Assembly (NCBI RefSeq): GCF_009601015.1
Contig: NZ_WITJ01000004.1
Span: 1 to 64,000, forward strand
Direction of reading: 5' to 3'
Source: Lactococcus hircilactis
GTDB taxonomy: Bacteria; Bacillota; Bacilli; Lactobacillales; Streptococcaceae
Length of the DNA stretch: 64,000 nt
Below are positions 54,329-62,371 of this stretch, piece by piece. Position 1 is the first letter of the stretch. Every line of letters begins with the position of its first letter. The position numbers and the translations under genes are program-made. The notes under the pieces are model-generated. The model made no database searches, had not been told where the DNA came from, and saw nothing but the letters and a program-made list of their open reading frames with translations.

Positions 54329-54449
54329 ATTAATTATAAAGAAACGAAAGGAACATCGGAATCTCTTTACCGATGGACTTATTCACTTCTTCACACTTTT
54401 CTCATTTAATGAAAAGATCATGTGAAAGTTAAAAAGTCAGGAGACACTT

Positions 54450-55049
54450 ATGGGTTACTTAGTTCCAACAGTTATTGAACAATCATCACGAGGTGAGCGC
54501 GCTTACGACATCTATTCACGGCTTTTAAAAGACCGGATCATCATGTTGACTGGTCCAGTCGAAGATGGCATGGCAAACAGCATTATCGCACAGCTTTTAT
54601 TTCTCGATGCACAAGACAACACAAAAGACATTTATCTCTATATTAACAGTCCTGGAGGTTCTGTTTCTGCAGGACTTGCGATTGTTGATACGATGAATTT
54701 CATTAAGTCTGATGTCCAAACGATTGTAATGGGAATGGCCGCATCAATGGGAACAATTATTGCCTCATCTGGTGCAAAAGGCAAACGCTTTATGTTGCCA
54801 AATGCAGAATATCTTATTCATCAACCGATGGGCGGCACAGGTAGCGGCACGCAACAAACAGACATTGCGATTGTTGCTGAATCAATTTTAAAAACGCGGA
54901 ATCGACTTGAGAAGATCTTGTCTGAGAATTCAGGTCAATCCATCGAAAAAGTTCATAAAGATTGCGAACGTGATCACTGGATGGATGCCAAAGAAACACT
55001 CGAATACGGATTCATTGATGAAATCATGGAACGCAACGATTTGAAATAA
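54450..55049 (+). CDS. clpP: ATP-dependent Clp protease proteolytic subunit
   Basis: 199 residues. Catalytic Ser is in [17 protein letters not shown] (about residue 97), His in YLIHQPMGG (about 122) and Asp later near [11 protein letters not shown]. It forms the barrel protease fed by ClpX, ClpC or ClpE. CtsR control at the promoter ties it to heat and protein stress. It is monocistronic, closed by a palindrome terminator. Confidence 0.97.
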   Translation: MGYLVPTVIEQSSRGERAYDIYSRLLKDRIIMLTGPVEDGMANSIIAQLLFLDAQDNTKDIYLYINSPGGSVSAGLAIVDTMNFIKSDVQTIVMGMAASMGTIIASSGAKGKRFMLPNAEYLIHQPMGGTGSGTQQTDIAIVAESILKTRNRLEKILSENSGQSIEKVHKDCERDHWMDAKETLEYGFIDEIMERNDLK

Positions 55050-55056
55050 AAATTTT

Positions 55057-55200
55057 TTCTCTGTCAGTGCTGACAGAGTTTTTTTATCCTCATTTTCATC
55101 AAAAAAAATCCTGTCAGTTGTGACAGGATTTGAAAAACAGTCTTGATGCATGACAGCACCCATTTTTTTGGAATGAAAATTTTTTGTCAGTGCTGACAGA
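55057..55200. repeat. Three palindromes in the clpP-pyc junction
   Basis: CTGTCAGTGCTGACAG (55061-55076) with flanking CT/AG and T7 ends clpP. CTGTCAGTTGTGACAG (55111-55126) is flanked by AAATC/GATTT and forms another stem. TTGTCAGTGCTGACAG (55184-55199) lies 6 bases from the pyc stop and gives a minus-strand terminator (CTGTCAGCACTGACAA then A/T). Confidence 0.85.
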
Positions 55201-55205
55201 GTTTC

Positions 55206-58200
55206 TTACCGAATCTCAATCAGTAAATCTTTGGTTTGAATGGCTTCACCTTTGTGAACAAAGACATCCGCAATCACCCCAGAAAACGGTGCTTCAATGG
55301 ACGTTTCCATCTTCATTGCTTCTGTGACCATCAATGTTTGCCCTTTTTTCACATGATCGCCAGGTTGAATCAACACATCCAACACAGAACCTGGCATGGT
55401 TGCACCAATTTGATTGACATTTCCTGTCTCCGCTTTTCGTTTTGCCACAACTTGAGTTTTGACAGATTTGTCATTAATGACAACCTCGCGCCGTTGTCCG
55501 TTCAAATTAAAGAATAGCACACGATCTCCTGACAAATCAGGTTCTCCGATTTCATCCAATCGAATACTCAACGTTTTCCCTTTTTCAATTTGAACTTCTA
55601 TTTTCTCACCCAAAGTCATGCCATAAAGAAACGTTGGCGTATCCAGTAGCGTGACCGAGCCAAATTCTTGTTGCATTTTTTGATAATCCAAGAAAACTTG
55701 AGGATACAAAAGATAAGAAATTACTTCATGATCCCCCGGATCATAACCGATTTTCTCAGCCAATTCTGCTTTGACCTGCTCAAAATCAACAGGTGCAGTA
55801 TGCAATCCTGGTCTGTCAGTAATGACAGATTTATTTTTCACAATAATTTGCTGTAATTTTTCAGGGAATCCTCCTACCGGTTGTCCCAAATCTCCACGGA
55901 AAAACGAAACGACTGACTCAGGGAAATTCAACTCCTGACCGCGTGCATAAACGTCTTCTTCGGTCAAATTATTTTGCACCATAAAGAGTGCCATATCCCC
56001 GACAACTTTTGAACTTGGCGTCACTTTAATGATGTCACCAAACATCATATTCACCGTCCGATAAACCCGTTTGATTTCATCAAAACGATGTCCCAATCCC
56101 ACTGCCGCAGCCTGTGATTTTAGATTAGTGTATTGTCCACCAGGCATTTCATGCATATAAACTTCCGTTGATGGACTCGTAATCCCGCCTTCAAACGCCG
56201 CATAGTATTTGCGCGTATCTTCCCAATAATGATCAATTTGCTCTGCATTCTTCACATTAATGTGTGCATGACGAGGCCCATGTTCAAGCGCATAATAAAT
56301 GGATTGCATTGATGGCTGTGACGTTCCGCCAGCAAGACTTGCCGTTGCCACATCAATTATATCCACTCCCGCTTGAGTTGCACCAGAATAAGTAATGATT
56401 CCATTTCCTGAAGTATCGTGCGTATGCAGATGAATCGGCAAATCAACGGTATCTTTTAATTCAGAAATCAAACGATATGCTGCTTGAGGTTTCAACAGTC
56501 CAGCCATATCCTTAATGGCAAGAATGTGCGCACCAGTTGCTTGCATCTCTTTTGCCAAATCTGTATAGTATTTCAAGTCATACTTTGAACGCATTGGATC
56601 AAGAATATCGCCCGTATAACAAATTGTCGCTTCAGCAATTTTACCTGCATCACGAACAGCCTGAATTGATTTTTCCATTTGAGGTAACCAATTTAAACTA
56701 TCAAAAATACGAAATACATCAATTCCTTCTCGACTGGAAATTTTAATAAACTCAGCAATCACATGATCTGGATAATTTTGATAACCGACCGCATTTGACC
56801 CACGAAAAAGCATTTGGAACATCGTATTTGGCATCAATTTACGCAATTCACGCAGACGGTACCAAGGAGACTCATTTAAGAAACGATACGCAACATCAAA
56901 CGTTGCCCCGCCCCACATTTCAGCAGAAAACAGCTCTGGCAATCCTTGATCAATCGCACCTGCAATTCCTTTCATATCCTGCGTTCGCAAGCGCGTCGCA
57001 AGTAACGATTGATGCGCATCGCGCAAGGTTGTATCTGTCAAGAGGACATCTTTTTGATTTTTAATAAAGTCAACAACTGCACTTGGCCCCTTTTCATCTA
57101 AAATATTTTTTGCCGTCACCACGCTGTCAGTACTGACAGCATCAAATTGCGGCTGACGCGGAAGATCAAAGTGCTTTTTTTGTCCACTTTCAATCCCAGG
57201 AAAACCATTCACTGTGATATTTGACAAATAATGTAGCGTTTTAGTCCCACGATTACGTAATCGAGGAAAATTAAAGAGTGATGGCGTATTATCAATAAAT
57301 GTTGTCGTTGCTTGACCACTCGTAAAGTGCGTATCAGCGACCACATTGATCAAAAATGGAATATTTGTTTTCACCCCACGAATTCGAAATTCATGCAACA
57401 CGCGATCCATTTTACGCACGCAATCTTCAAAACTTGGTGCGAAAGTACACACTTTAACCAACAAAGAATCAAAATAAGGCGTCACTTCATATCCAGCATA
57501 AGCATTTCCAACATCAAGACGAACCCCATATCCACCAGGAGAGCGGTACGTGTTGATTTTTCCAGTATCTGGCAAAAAGCCATTTTCAGGATCTTCAGTT
57601 GTGATTCGACATTGAATTGCAGCGCCCAAAAGTGGAATTTCCTCTTGCTTTGGCAACCCAATCTCAGTATGTAAATCCTTTCCTTGTGCCACTAAAATCT
57701 GAGTTTGAACAATATCAACTCCAGTAATCAACTCAGTGATCGTATGTTCCACCTGAACACGAGGATTTACTTCAATAAAGTAAAATTCATTATCCTTAAC
57801 CAAAAACTCAACAGTTCCAGCATTAATGTAACCTACATTTTTACAAAGCTTCACTGCTGCATCACAAATCCGCTGACGCAATTCAAGCGACAATCCAACA
57901 GCGGGTGCAATTTCAATCACTTTTTGATTTCGACGTTGCACAGAACAATCCCGCTCATGCAAATGCAAGATATTCCCATGAACATCCCCCATAATCTGAA
58001 CTTCAATGTGTTTTGGATTTTCAATGTACTTCTCAACATATATTTCACCCGAACCAAATGCACCAATCGCTTCTGATTTTGCACGTGCATAGCCATCACG
58101 CAATTCATCATCATTGCGCGCAACACGCATTCCACGACCGCCGCCACCAAGTGCAGCCTTGATCATGACAGGATAGCCGTATGTTTTGGCAAATTCAAAA

Positions 58201-58628
58201 GCCCCATCAATATCCACAGCGCCAGGAGTACCAGGAATTCCAGGCACATTCGCTTCATCCGCTGCCGCCTTAGCCTTGATTTTATCCCCAAAAATATCCA
58301 AATGATGGAGTTCAGGACCTATAAATGTCAACCCCGCATCACGCACTTTAGTCGCAAATTCCAAATTCTCAGAAAGCAATCCATAACCAGGGTGAATCGC
58401 ATCCGCACCACAATCCAATGCCGCTTGAATGATACTATCCATATCCAAATAAGCTTCAATTGGTTTTTTTCCTTCACCAATCAAATAAGACTCATCTGCT
58501 TTAAATCGATGAACAGAATACTCATCTTCTTTTGCATAAACCGCAACAGTAGCCAAGCCAAGCTCATTTGCCGCACGGAAAACTCGAATTGCAATTTCAC
58601 CGCGATTAGCAACTAATAGTTTTTTCAT
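55206..58628 (-). CDS. pyc: Pyruvate carboxylase
   Basis: 1140 residues from ATG 58628 (MKKLLVANRGEIAIRV), which follows AAAGGAG; the open frame adds 9 unlikely residues. It makes oxaloacetate from pyruvate, bicarbonate and ATP. The order is biotin carboxylase (1-450, GGGGRGMRVA), carboxyltransferase (~520-820, TLRDAHQSLLATR, HLHTHDTSG) and the biotinyl domain with EAMKM (Lys ~1106). It supplies aspartate precursors. Two palindromes lie inside (55813 variant, 57124 exact). Confidence 0.97.
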   Translation of the reverse strand: MKKLLVANRGEIAIRVFRAANELGLATVAVYAKEDEYSVHRFKADESYLIGEGKKPIEAYLDMDSIIQAALDCGADAIHPGYGLLSENLEFATKVRDAGLTFIGPELHHLDIFGDKIKAKAAADEANVPGIPGTPGAVDIDGAFEFAKTYGYPVMIKAALGGGGRGMRVARNDDELRDGYARAKSEAIGAFGSGEIYVEKYIENPKHIEVQIMGDVHGNILHLHERDCSVQRRNQKVIEIAPAVGLSLELRQRICDAAVKLCKNVGYINAGTVEFLVKDNEFYFIEVNPRVQVEHTITELITGVDIVQTQILVAQGKDLHTEIGLPKQEEIPLLGAAIQCRITTEDPENGFLPDTGKINTYRSPGGYGVRLDVGNAYAGYEVTPYFDSLLVKVCTFAPSFEDCVRKMDRVLHEFRIRGVKTNIPFLINVVADTHFTSGQATTTFIDNTPSLFNFPRLRNRGTKTLHYLSNITVNGFPGIESGQKKHFDLPRQPQFDAVSTDSVVTAKNILDEKGPSAVVDFIKNQKDVLLTDTTLRDAHQSLLATRLRTQDMKGIAGAIDQGLPELFSAEMWGGATFDVAYRFLNESPWYRLRELRKLMPNTMFQMLFRGSNAVGYQNYPDHVIAEFIKISSREGIDVFRIFDSLNWLPQMEKSIQAVRDAGKIAEATICYTGDILDPMRSKYDLKYYTDLAKEMQATGAHILAIKDMAGLLKPQAAYRLISELKDTVDLPIHLHTHDTSGNGIITYSGATQAGVDIIDVATASLAGGTSQPSMQSIYYALEHGPRHAHINVKNAEQIDHYWEDTRKYYAAFEGGITSPSTEVYMHEMPGGQYTNLKSQAAAVGLGHRFDEIKRVYRTVNMMFGDIIKVTPSSKVVGDMALFMVQNNLTEEDVYARGQELNFPESVVSFFRGDLGQPVGGFPEKLQQIIVKNKSVITDRPGLHTAPVDFEQVKAELAEKIGYDPGDHEVISYLLYPQVFLDYQKMQQEFGSVTLLDTPTFLYGMTLGEKIEVQIEKGKTLSIRLDEIGEPDLSGDRVLFFNLNGQRREVVINDKSVKTQVVAKRKAETGNVNQIGATMPGSVLDVLIQPGDHVKKGQTLMVTEAMKMETSIEAPFSGVIADVFVHKGEAIQTKDLLIEIR
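55813..55828. repeat. Dispersed palindrome, variant copy in pyc
   Basis: CTGTCAGTAATGACAG, one base off; read V-I-T-D. Confidence 0.6.
57124..57139. repeat. Dispersed palindrome, exact copy in pyc
   Basis: CTGTCAGTACTGACAG; read V-S-T-D in the linker before the carboxyltransferase domain. Confidence 0.85.
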
Positions 58629-58782
58629 TAATGGGACTCCTTTTTCTAAATTCAAATTTATTCAAAATAAAAATCAACAGCATCCGCCAACATTTATTTA
58701 TTTATTTATTACACTCTCTAATATAGCACTAAATAGAGAAAAATGCACGTTTGAATATTAAATTCAAAACATTCCAAAGATA

Positions 58783-58816
58783 AGAGAGATACTCTGCCAA
58801 TGACAGAGTATCTTTT
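58783..58816 (-). other. Hairpin after ftsW
   Basis: AGATACTCTG and CAGAGTATCT form a 10-bp stem with a seven-base loop just past the ftsW stop. On the minus strand no T-run follows, so it is a weak terminator or stabiliser. Confidence 0.5.
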
Positions 58817-58820
58817 ATGC

Positions 58821-60059
58821 TCAAATCGAATCATTTTGATCCGCTTGAGTGAAATATTGATTCGAAAGTTCACTAATTTCTCGCCGCTTCTCATCTGCAG
58901 AAATATTAAGAACAAAAGCGACACCTAAAGATAAGACAAAGAAAGAAGATCCCCCTTGAGAGACAAACGGGAATGTGACCCCCGTCTCAGGAATCACACC
59001 AATTGCTCCGCCAACATTGACTAAAACTTGAAGCAACAATAACGAGGCAATCCCAATCGCAATCAAACTGTTAAACGGATTTTTAGCACGGATTCCCACA
59101 GTCAACATTCGACCAATCAAAAAGAATAGAACGCCAAGCACTAAAATCCCTCCAATAATCCCTAATTCTTCTACAATAATTGGAAAAACAAAGTCTGTCG
59201 TCGCTTCTGGTAAAAATCCATTTTTTTGGATGGAATTCCCTAATCCTCGACCCAACCATCCTCCATTTACAACCGCATAATAAGAATTCGCAAGTTGATG
59301 ACCTGACTTGGCAAGATCAGTAAATGGATTGACATAAGCCCTAAATCTGGCATTGACATAAGAGCCAGGAATTAAATTACCACCCGTTGCAAATAAAACA
59401 CCGATAATTCCCAAAATAAACACTAAAAATATTTTTCCATAACCACTAAACCAGCGCCATGAAATTCCACTTGCCCCCACCATAATTAGCACAAGCCCTG
59501 TCAAAATAATCGTATTTCCCAAATCGGGCATAATCAACTCAATCACAATTAAAGATAAAATCGGGAGTCTCCACCCACCAATCAAACGTTGTGTGATCGA
59601 TTTTCCTTTAAATACTTCTCTAATATCATAATTTTGAATCTCCTCTTGTTTTTCTGAAAAAACAGAAGAAAGATACCAAACCACAAAGATTTTAGCAATT
59701 TCAACAGGCTGGATCGTCCCAAATCCCGGAATGATGATCCATCCATGTGCACCATTTAAAGGTCGGAAAACAAAACGTGCCGCAAGCATTGCTAAAATCA
59801 ACACCACCATCACAAAACCTAGAATTTTTTTACTCTTTAATGCCCCTAATTTCAAGCGAAAAATAACGGCAATTGCAACAAAACTCAACAGCATAAACGC
59901 TGTTTGATTGATCACCTGAGTGTAAGGAGGATAGCCATGTATCAGCTGATAAGGCACCGTCGTTGAAAAAACCATGATAATTCCAATTGCAGAAAGCAAC
60001 AAATAAGGAACTAAAATGGAGTAGTTTAAAAAATTACCTTTTTTTAATCCGTCTTTCAT
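58821..60059 (-). CDS. ftsW: FtsW/RodA-family cell-wall polymerase
   Basis: 412 residues with about ten membrane helices. SEDS family segments are WIIIPGFGTIQPVEIAKI (about 110), PDLGNTIILTGL (about 185) and the C-terminal GVIPETGVTFPFVSQGGSSF (about 365). SEDS proteins polymerise peptidoglycan glycan strands. The context next to pyc suggests ftsW more than rodA. The ATG follows GAGAG. Confidence 0.9.
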   Translation of the reverse strand: MKDGLKKGNFLNYSILVPYLLLSAIGIIMVFSTTVPYQLIHGYPPYTQVINQTAFMLLSFVAIAVIFRLKLGALKSKKILGFVMVVLILAMLAARFVFRPLNGAHGWIIIPGFGTIQPVEIAKIFVVWYLSSVFSEKQEEIQNYDIREVFKGKSITQRLIGGWRLPILSLIVIELIMPDLGNTIILTGLVLIMVGASGISWRWFSGYGKIFLVFILGIIGVLFATGGNLIPGSYVNARFRAYVNPFTDLAKSGHQLANSYYAVVNGGWLGRGLGNSIQKNGFLPEATTDFVFPIIVEELGIIGGILVLGVLFFLIGRMLTVGIRAKNPFNSLIAIGIASLLLLQVLVNVGGAIGVIPETGVTFPFVSQGGSSFFVLSLGVAFVLNISADEKRREISELSNQYFTQADQNDSI

Positions 60060-60215
60060 TTTTCTCTCAAATTCATTTTTTTAATTTAAATTTACAGTCT
60101 AATCGTGTTTCAATTTATTGTTTCCCTACATTATATCATTTTTTTAATCATAATTTAGTCATTTAACATTTTTATCCAGAAAAGTTCAACATTTCTCGAC
60201 CACATCACAAACACA

Positions 60216-60239
60216 AAAAAGAGGAAAATTCCTCTTTTA
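60216..60239 (-). terminator. Terminator after rpmG
   Basis: Minus strand AAAAGAGGAA / TTCCTCTTTT plus T; it overlaps the rpmG stop. Confidence 0.8.
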
Positions 60240-60383
60240 AACTTCACGATGGAGCGTAACCATCCGCTCCTTTGGACAAAATTTCATTGTTTCAACCTTT
60301 TCAGGATGATTTGCTTTATTTTTACTACTGATATAATTTTTATTGCCACACGAAGTACAACGTAATGTAATTTTCACTCTCAT
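60237..60383 (-). CDS. rpmG: Ribosomal protein L33
   Basis: 48 residues from ATG 60383 ([17 protein letters not shown]). CTSC and FCPK supply three cysteines, as in the zinc-type L33 of other Firmicutes. The larger open frame upstream is the end of pmrA. It starts one base after the pmrA stop, so the two are coupled. Part of the 50S subunit. Confidence 0.93.
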   Translation of the reverse strand: MRVKITLRCTSCGNKNYISSKNKANHPEKVETMKFCPKERMVTLHREV

Positions 60384-60384
60384 T

Positions 60385-61596
60385 TTAAAGGATACTCCGT
60401 TGATGTAAAAATGGACGGAAATTGATGAACGACCAAATAAAGTTAAGTGCAACAAACAAACTCGTCACAATAATTGCCAAACGATAAGAATAAAGTCCTG
60501 CCACCGCAGATCCAATTAATGGCCCTGCGACAACCCCAAAATTTGAACACATTTGGCTGTATGCAAATATTCGTGAAACCCCTTCTTTTGGCGTGATTTT
60601 AGCCAATAATGAATTCACAGACGGCATTAATGCTCCTGTCCCAAAACCAAGTAAAAATCTCAATAATCCCAATTGAAGAGGTGTATGGACAAATGCCATA
60701 GGCAAATAAACCGCAAAACTAAAAAGTAAACCAAGTAAAATCAACCGATGAGAACCATATTTATCCCCAATTTTTCCCAGCGTTGAAGCAGATAACATCG
60801 CAGAAAGTCCAACCGCCGAAACAATCAACCCAGAAATAAACATCAAATTATTCGTTGAAGAAGACAATGTTTTAATATACAACGTCACAAAAGGCTCAAT
60901 TGATTGAGAAGAAATTTGCAAAATAAAGCACGTAATCATCAGTCCCACCAAAACATGCTTATTTGACACTTGATTAATGACCTCTTTTGTCGAAAGCATA
61001 TCTTTTTTAGCAATCGGTTCAAAATTTTCATGGACAAGAAAAACAGTCAAAACCGCATCCACAAAAAGGAGCACACCAACGATGATAAACACATTACTCA
61101 TCCCAAACCACTGTGCCATCAAACCACCTGCAGATGGTCCAATTAAAGTTCCCGTCACCATAGCCGTTGAAAGCAGACCTAAAGCATAACCTGATTTATC
61201 TTTTGGCGCTTGAGAAGCAATCATTGCAGTAGCATTCGGAATAAAACCTGAGAAAAATCCCATCAATAATCTCAATCCAATTAACCAAAAAACTCCCATC
61301 TTCCCAAAAAGTGGAGAAATCGCAATAAATCCCATTGTGAGTGACATTGCAAAAGAAGCGCGCACCATCATCGGTTTTCTTCCGTACTCATCCGCAAGCT
61401 TTCCCCAAAATGGAGCCACTAATCCCGAAGCTAAAGCACTAGAAGCAAACGCAATTCCTGAATAAAACGTCGCCGCTGATCCCGTAACTCCCAAATGTTG
61501 AATATATAATGGCAAAAAGGGCATGACCAATGAAAAAGACGATCCCACAATAAAACAACCAATCCATGTAATCCACAAATTAGTTTGCCAGTTCAC
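60385..61596 (-). CDS. pmrA: MFS multidrug efflux transporter, PmrA type
   Basis: 403 residues with twelve membrane segments. Motif A is [14 protein letters not shown] (about residue 65), and the central loop is [15 protein letters not shown]. The position between coaE and rpmG matches the streptococcal pmrA locus (drug efflux). The start is GTG 61596 in an A-rich stretch without a clear ribosome site, so the N-terminus is a little uncertain. Confidence 0.85.
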   Translation of the reverse strand: MNWQTNLWITWIGCFIVGSSFSLVMPFLPLYIQHLGVTGSAATFYSGIAFASSALASGLVAPFWGKLADEYGRKPMMVRASFAMSLTMGFIAISPLFGKMGVFWLIGLRLLMGFFSGFIPNATAMIASQAPKDKSGYALGLLSTAMVTGTLIGPSAGGLMAQWFGMSNVFIIVGVLLFVDAVLTVFLVHENFEPIAKKDMLSTKEVINQVSNKHVLVGLMITCFILQISSQSIEPFVTLYIKTLSSSTNNLMFISGLIVSAVGLSAMLSASTLGKIGDKYGSHRLILLGLLFSFAVYLPMAFVHTPLQLGLLRFLLGFGTGALMPSVNSLLAKITPKEGVSRIFAYSQMCSNFGVVAGPLIGSAVAGLYSYRLAIIVTSLFVALNFIWSFINFRPFLHQRSIL

Positions 61597-61632
61597 TTTT
61601 TTAATTTTTTTCGTTTTCGTTTTTCTTCCTCT

Positions 61633-62235
61633 TTAATGACTTTCTAAATCCAGTAAATACTGTTCTACTATTTTTCTTGTTTCTAAGATTGTTCCTGAGC
61701 TATCAATGATTCGCGTGGCTTTCTTCTTCTTTTCTTTAAGAGACATCTGAGCAGCTATTCTTAACCTTGCCTCACTTCTTGAGAGATGATCTCTTTGCAT
61801 CACCCGCTCCAGTTGTATTTCATGATCCACAGCAACCAACCAAACTTCATCAAACCCATCATAATTTTGCTCAAATAATAAAGGAATATCCATAAAAACA
61901 ATCCCTTCCTCTGGCATTATTTTTAAAAGATCAGATTTTCGACGATAAATCTCTTCTCGAATCGTTTGATTTTGAAGTTCTGCCAATTTTTGACGTGCTG
62001 CTTCATCTGAAAAAATGAATTTCCCCAGTTTTTGACGATCAAGCACCCCAGAAGACTCAAAAAAGCGTGGACCAAAGGTCTTTAAAATGCGTTGCGCCAA
62101 TTTTCCTCCAGGTTCTTGTAATTCACGCACGACCTTATCCGCATCAATCACGAAATACCCCTTGGAACTCAAAAAATCAACGACTGTTGACTTTCCACTT
62201 GCAATTCCCCCAGTTAATCCAATTACTTTACTCAT
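61633..62235 (-). CDS. coaE: Dephospho-CoA kinase
   Basis: 200 residues. It makes the last step of coenzyme A synthesis. The P-loop is GLTGGIASGKSTVVDFL (residues 6-22), then FVIDADKVVRELQEPGG and VFMDIPLLFE, all typical. The -10 box ends seven bases before the ATG. It is followed by pmrA and rpmG. The usual upstream gene mutM is not here; pflB is. Confidence 0.95.
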   Translation of the reverse strand: MSKVIGLTGGIASGKSTVVDFLSSKGYFVIDADKVVRELQEPGGKLAQRILKTFGPRFFESSGVLDRQKLGKFIFSDEAARQKLAELQNQTIREEIYRRKSDLLKIMPEEGIVFMDIPLLFEQNYDGFDEVWLVAVDHEIQLERVMQRDHLSRSEARLRIAAQMSLKEKKKKATRIIDSSGTILETRKIVEQYLLDLESH

Positions 62236-62242
62236 ACCTCTT

Positions 62243-62248
62243 ATTATA
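62243..62248 (-). promoter_or_regulatory. -10 box of coaE; leaderless candidate
   Basis: Minus strand TGT-TATAAT, then AAGAGGT and ATG. The AGAGG overlaps the predicted transcript start, so it would be at the very 5' end of the mRNA if present at all. Confidence 0.6.
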
Positions 62249-62315
62249 ACAAAAAATAGACAACATGTACTTTCTAAAAATCAATTGTATCGCTATTTTT
62301 TTCAACCGTATTTAT

Positions 62316-62352
62316 TACAAAAAAATAAGCCTCTATGCTTAGAGACTTATTT
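62316..62352 (-). terminator. Terminator of pflB
   Basis: Minus strand AATAAGTCTCTA / TAGAGGCTTATT with one mismatch and a T7 run. Confidence 0.85.
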
Positions 62353-62371
62353 CAATCATTTTAATGTTCAA

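Noticed and set aside
4713-57139. The dispersed palindromes as a CRISPR array
   Set aside because: Copies are widely scattered with irregular spacing, are self-complementary and have no spacers.
60237-60383. L33 with only three cysteines as an unusual variant
   Set aside because: L33 of this type in other Firmicutes also lacks the fourth cysteine, so it is ordinary.
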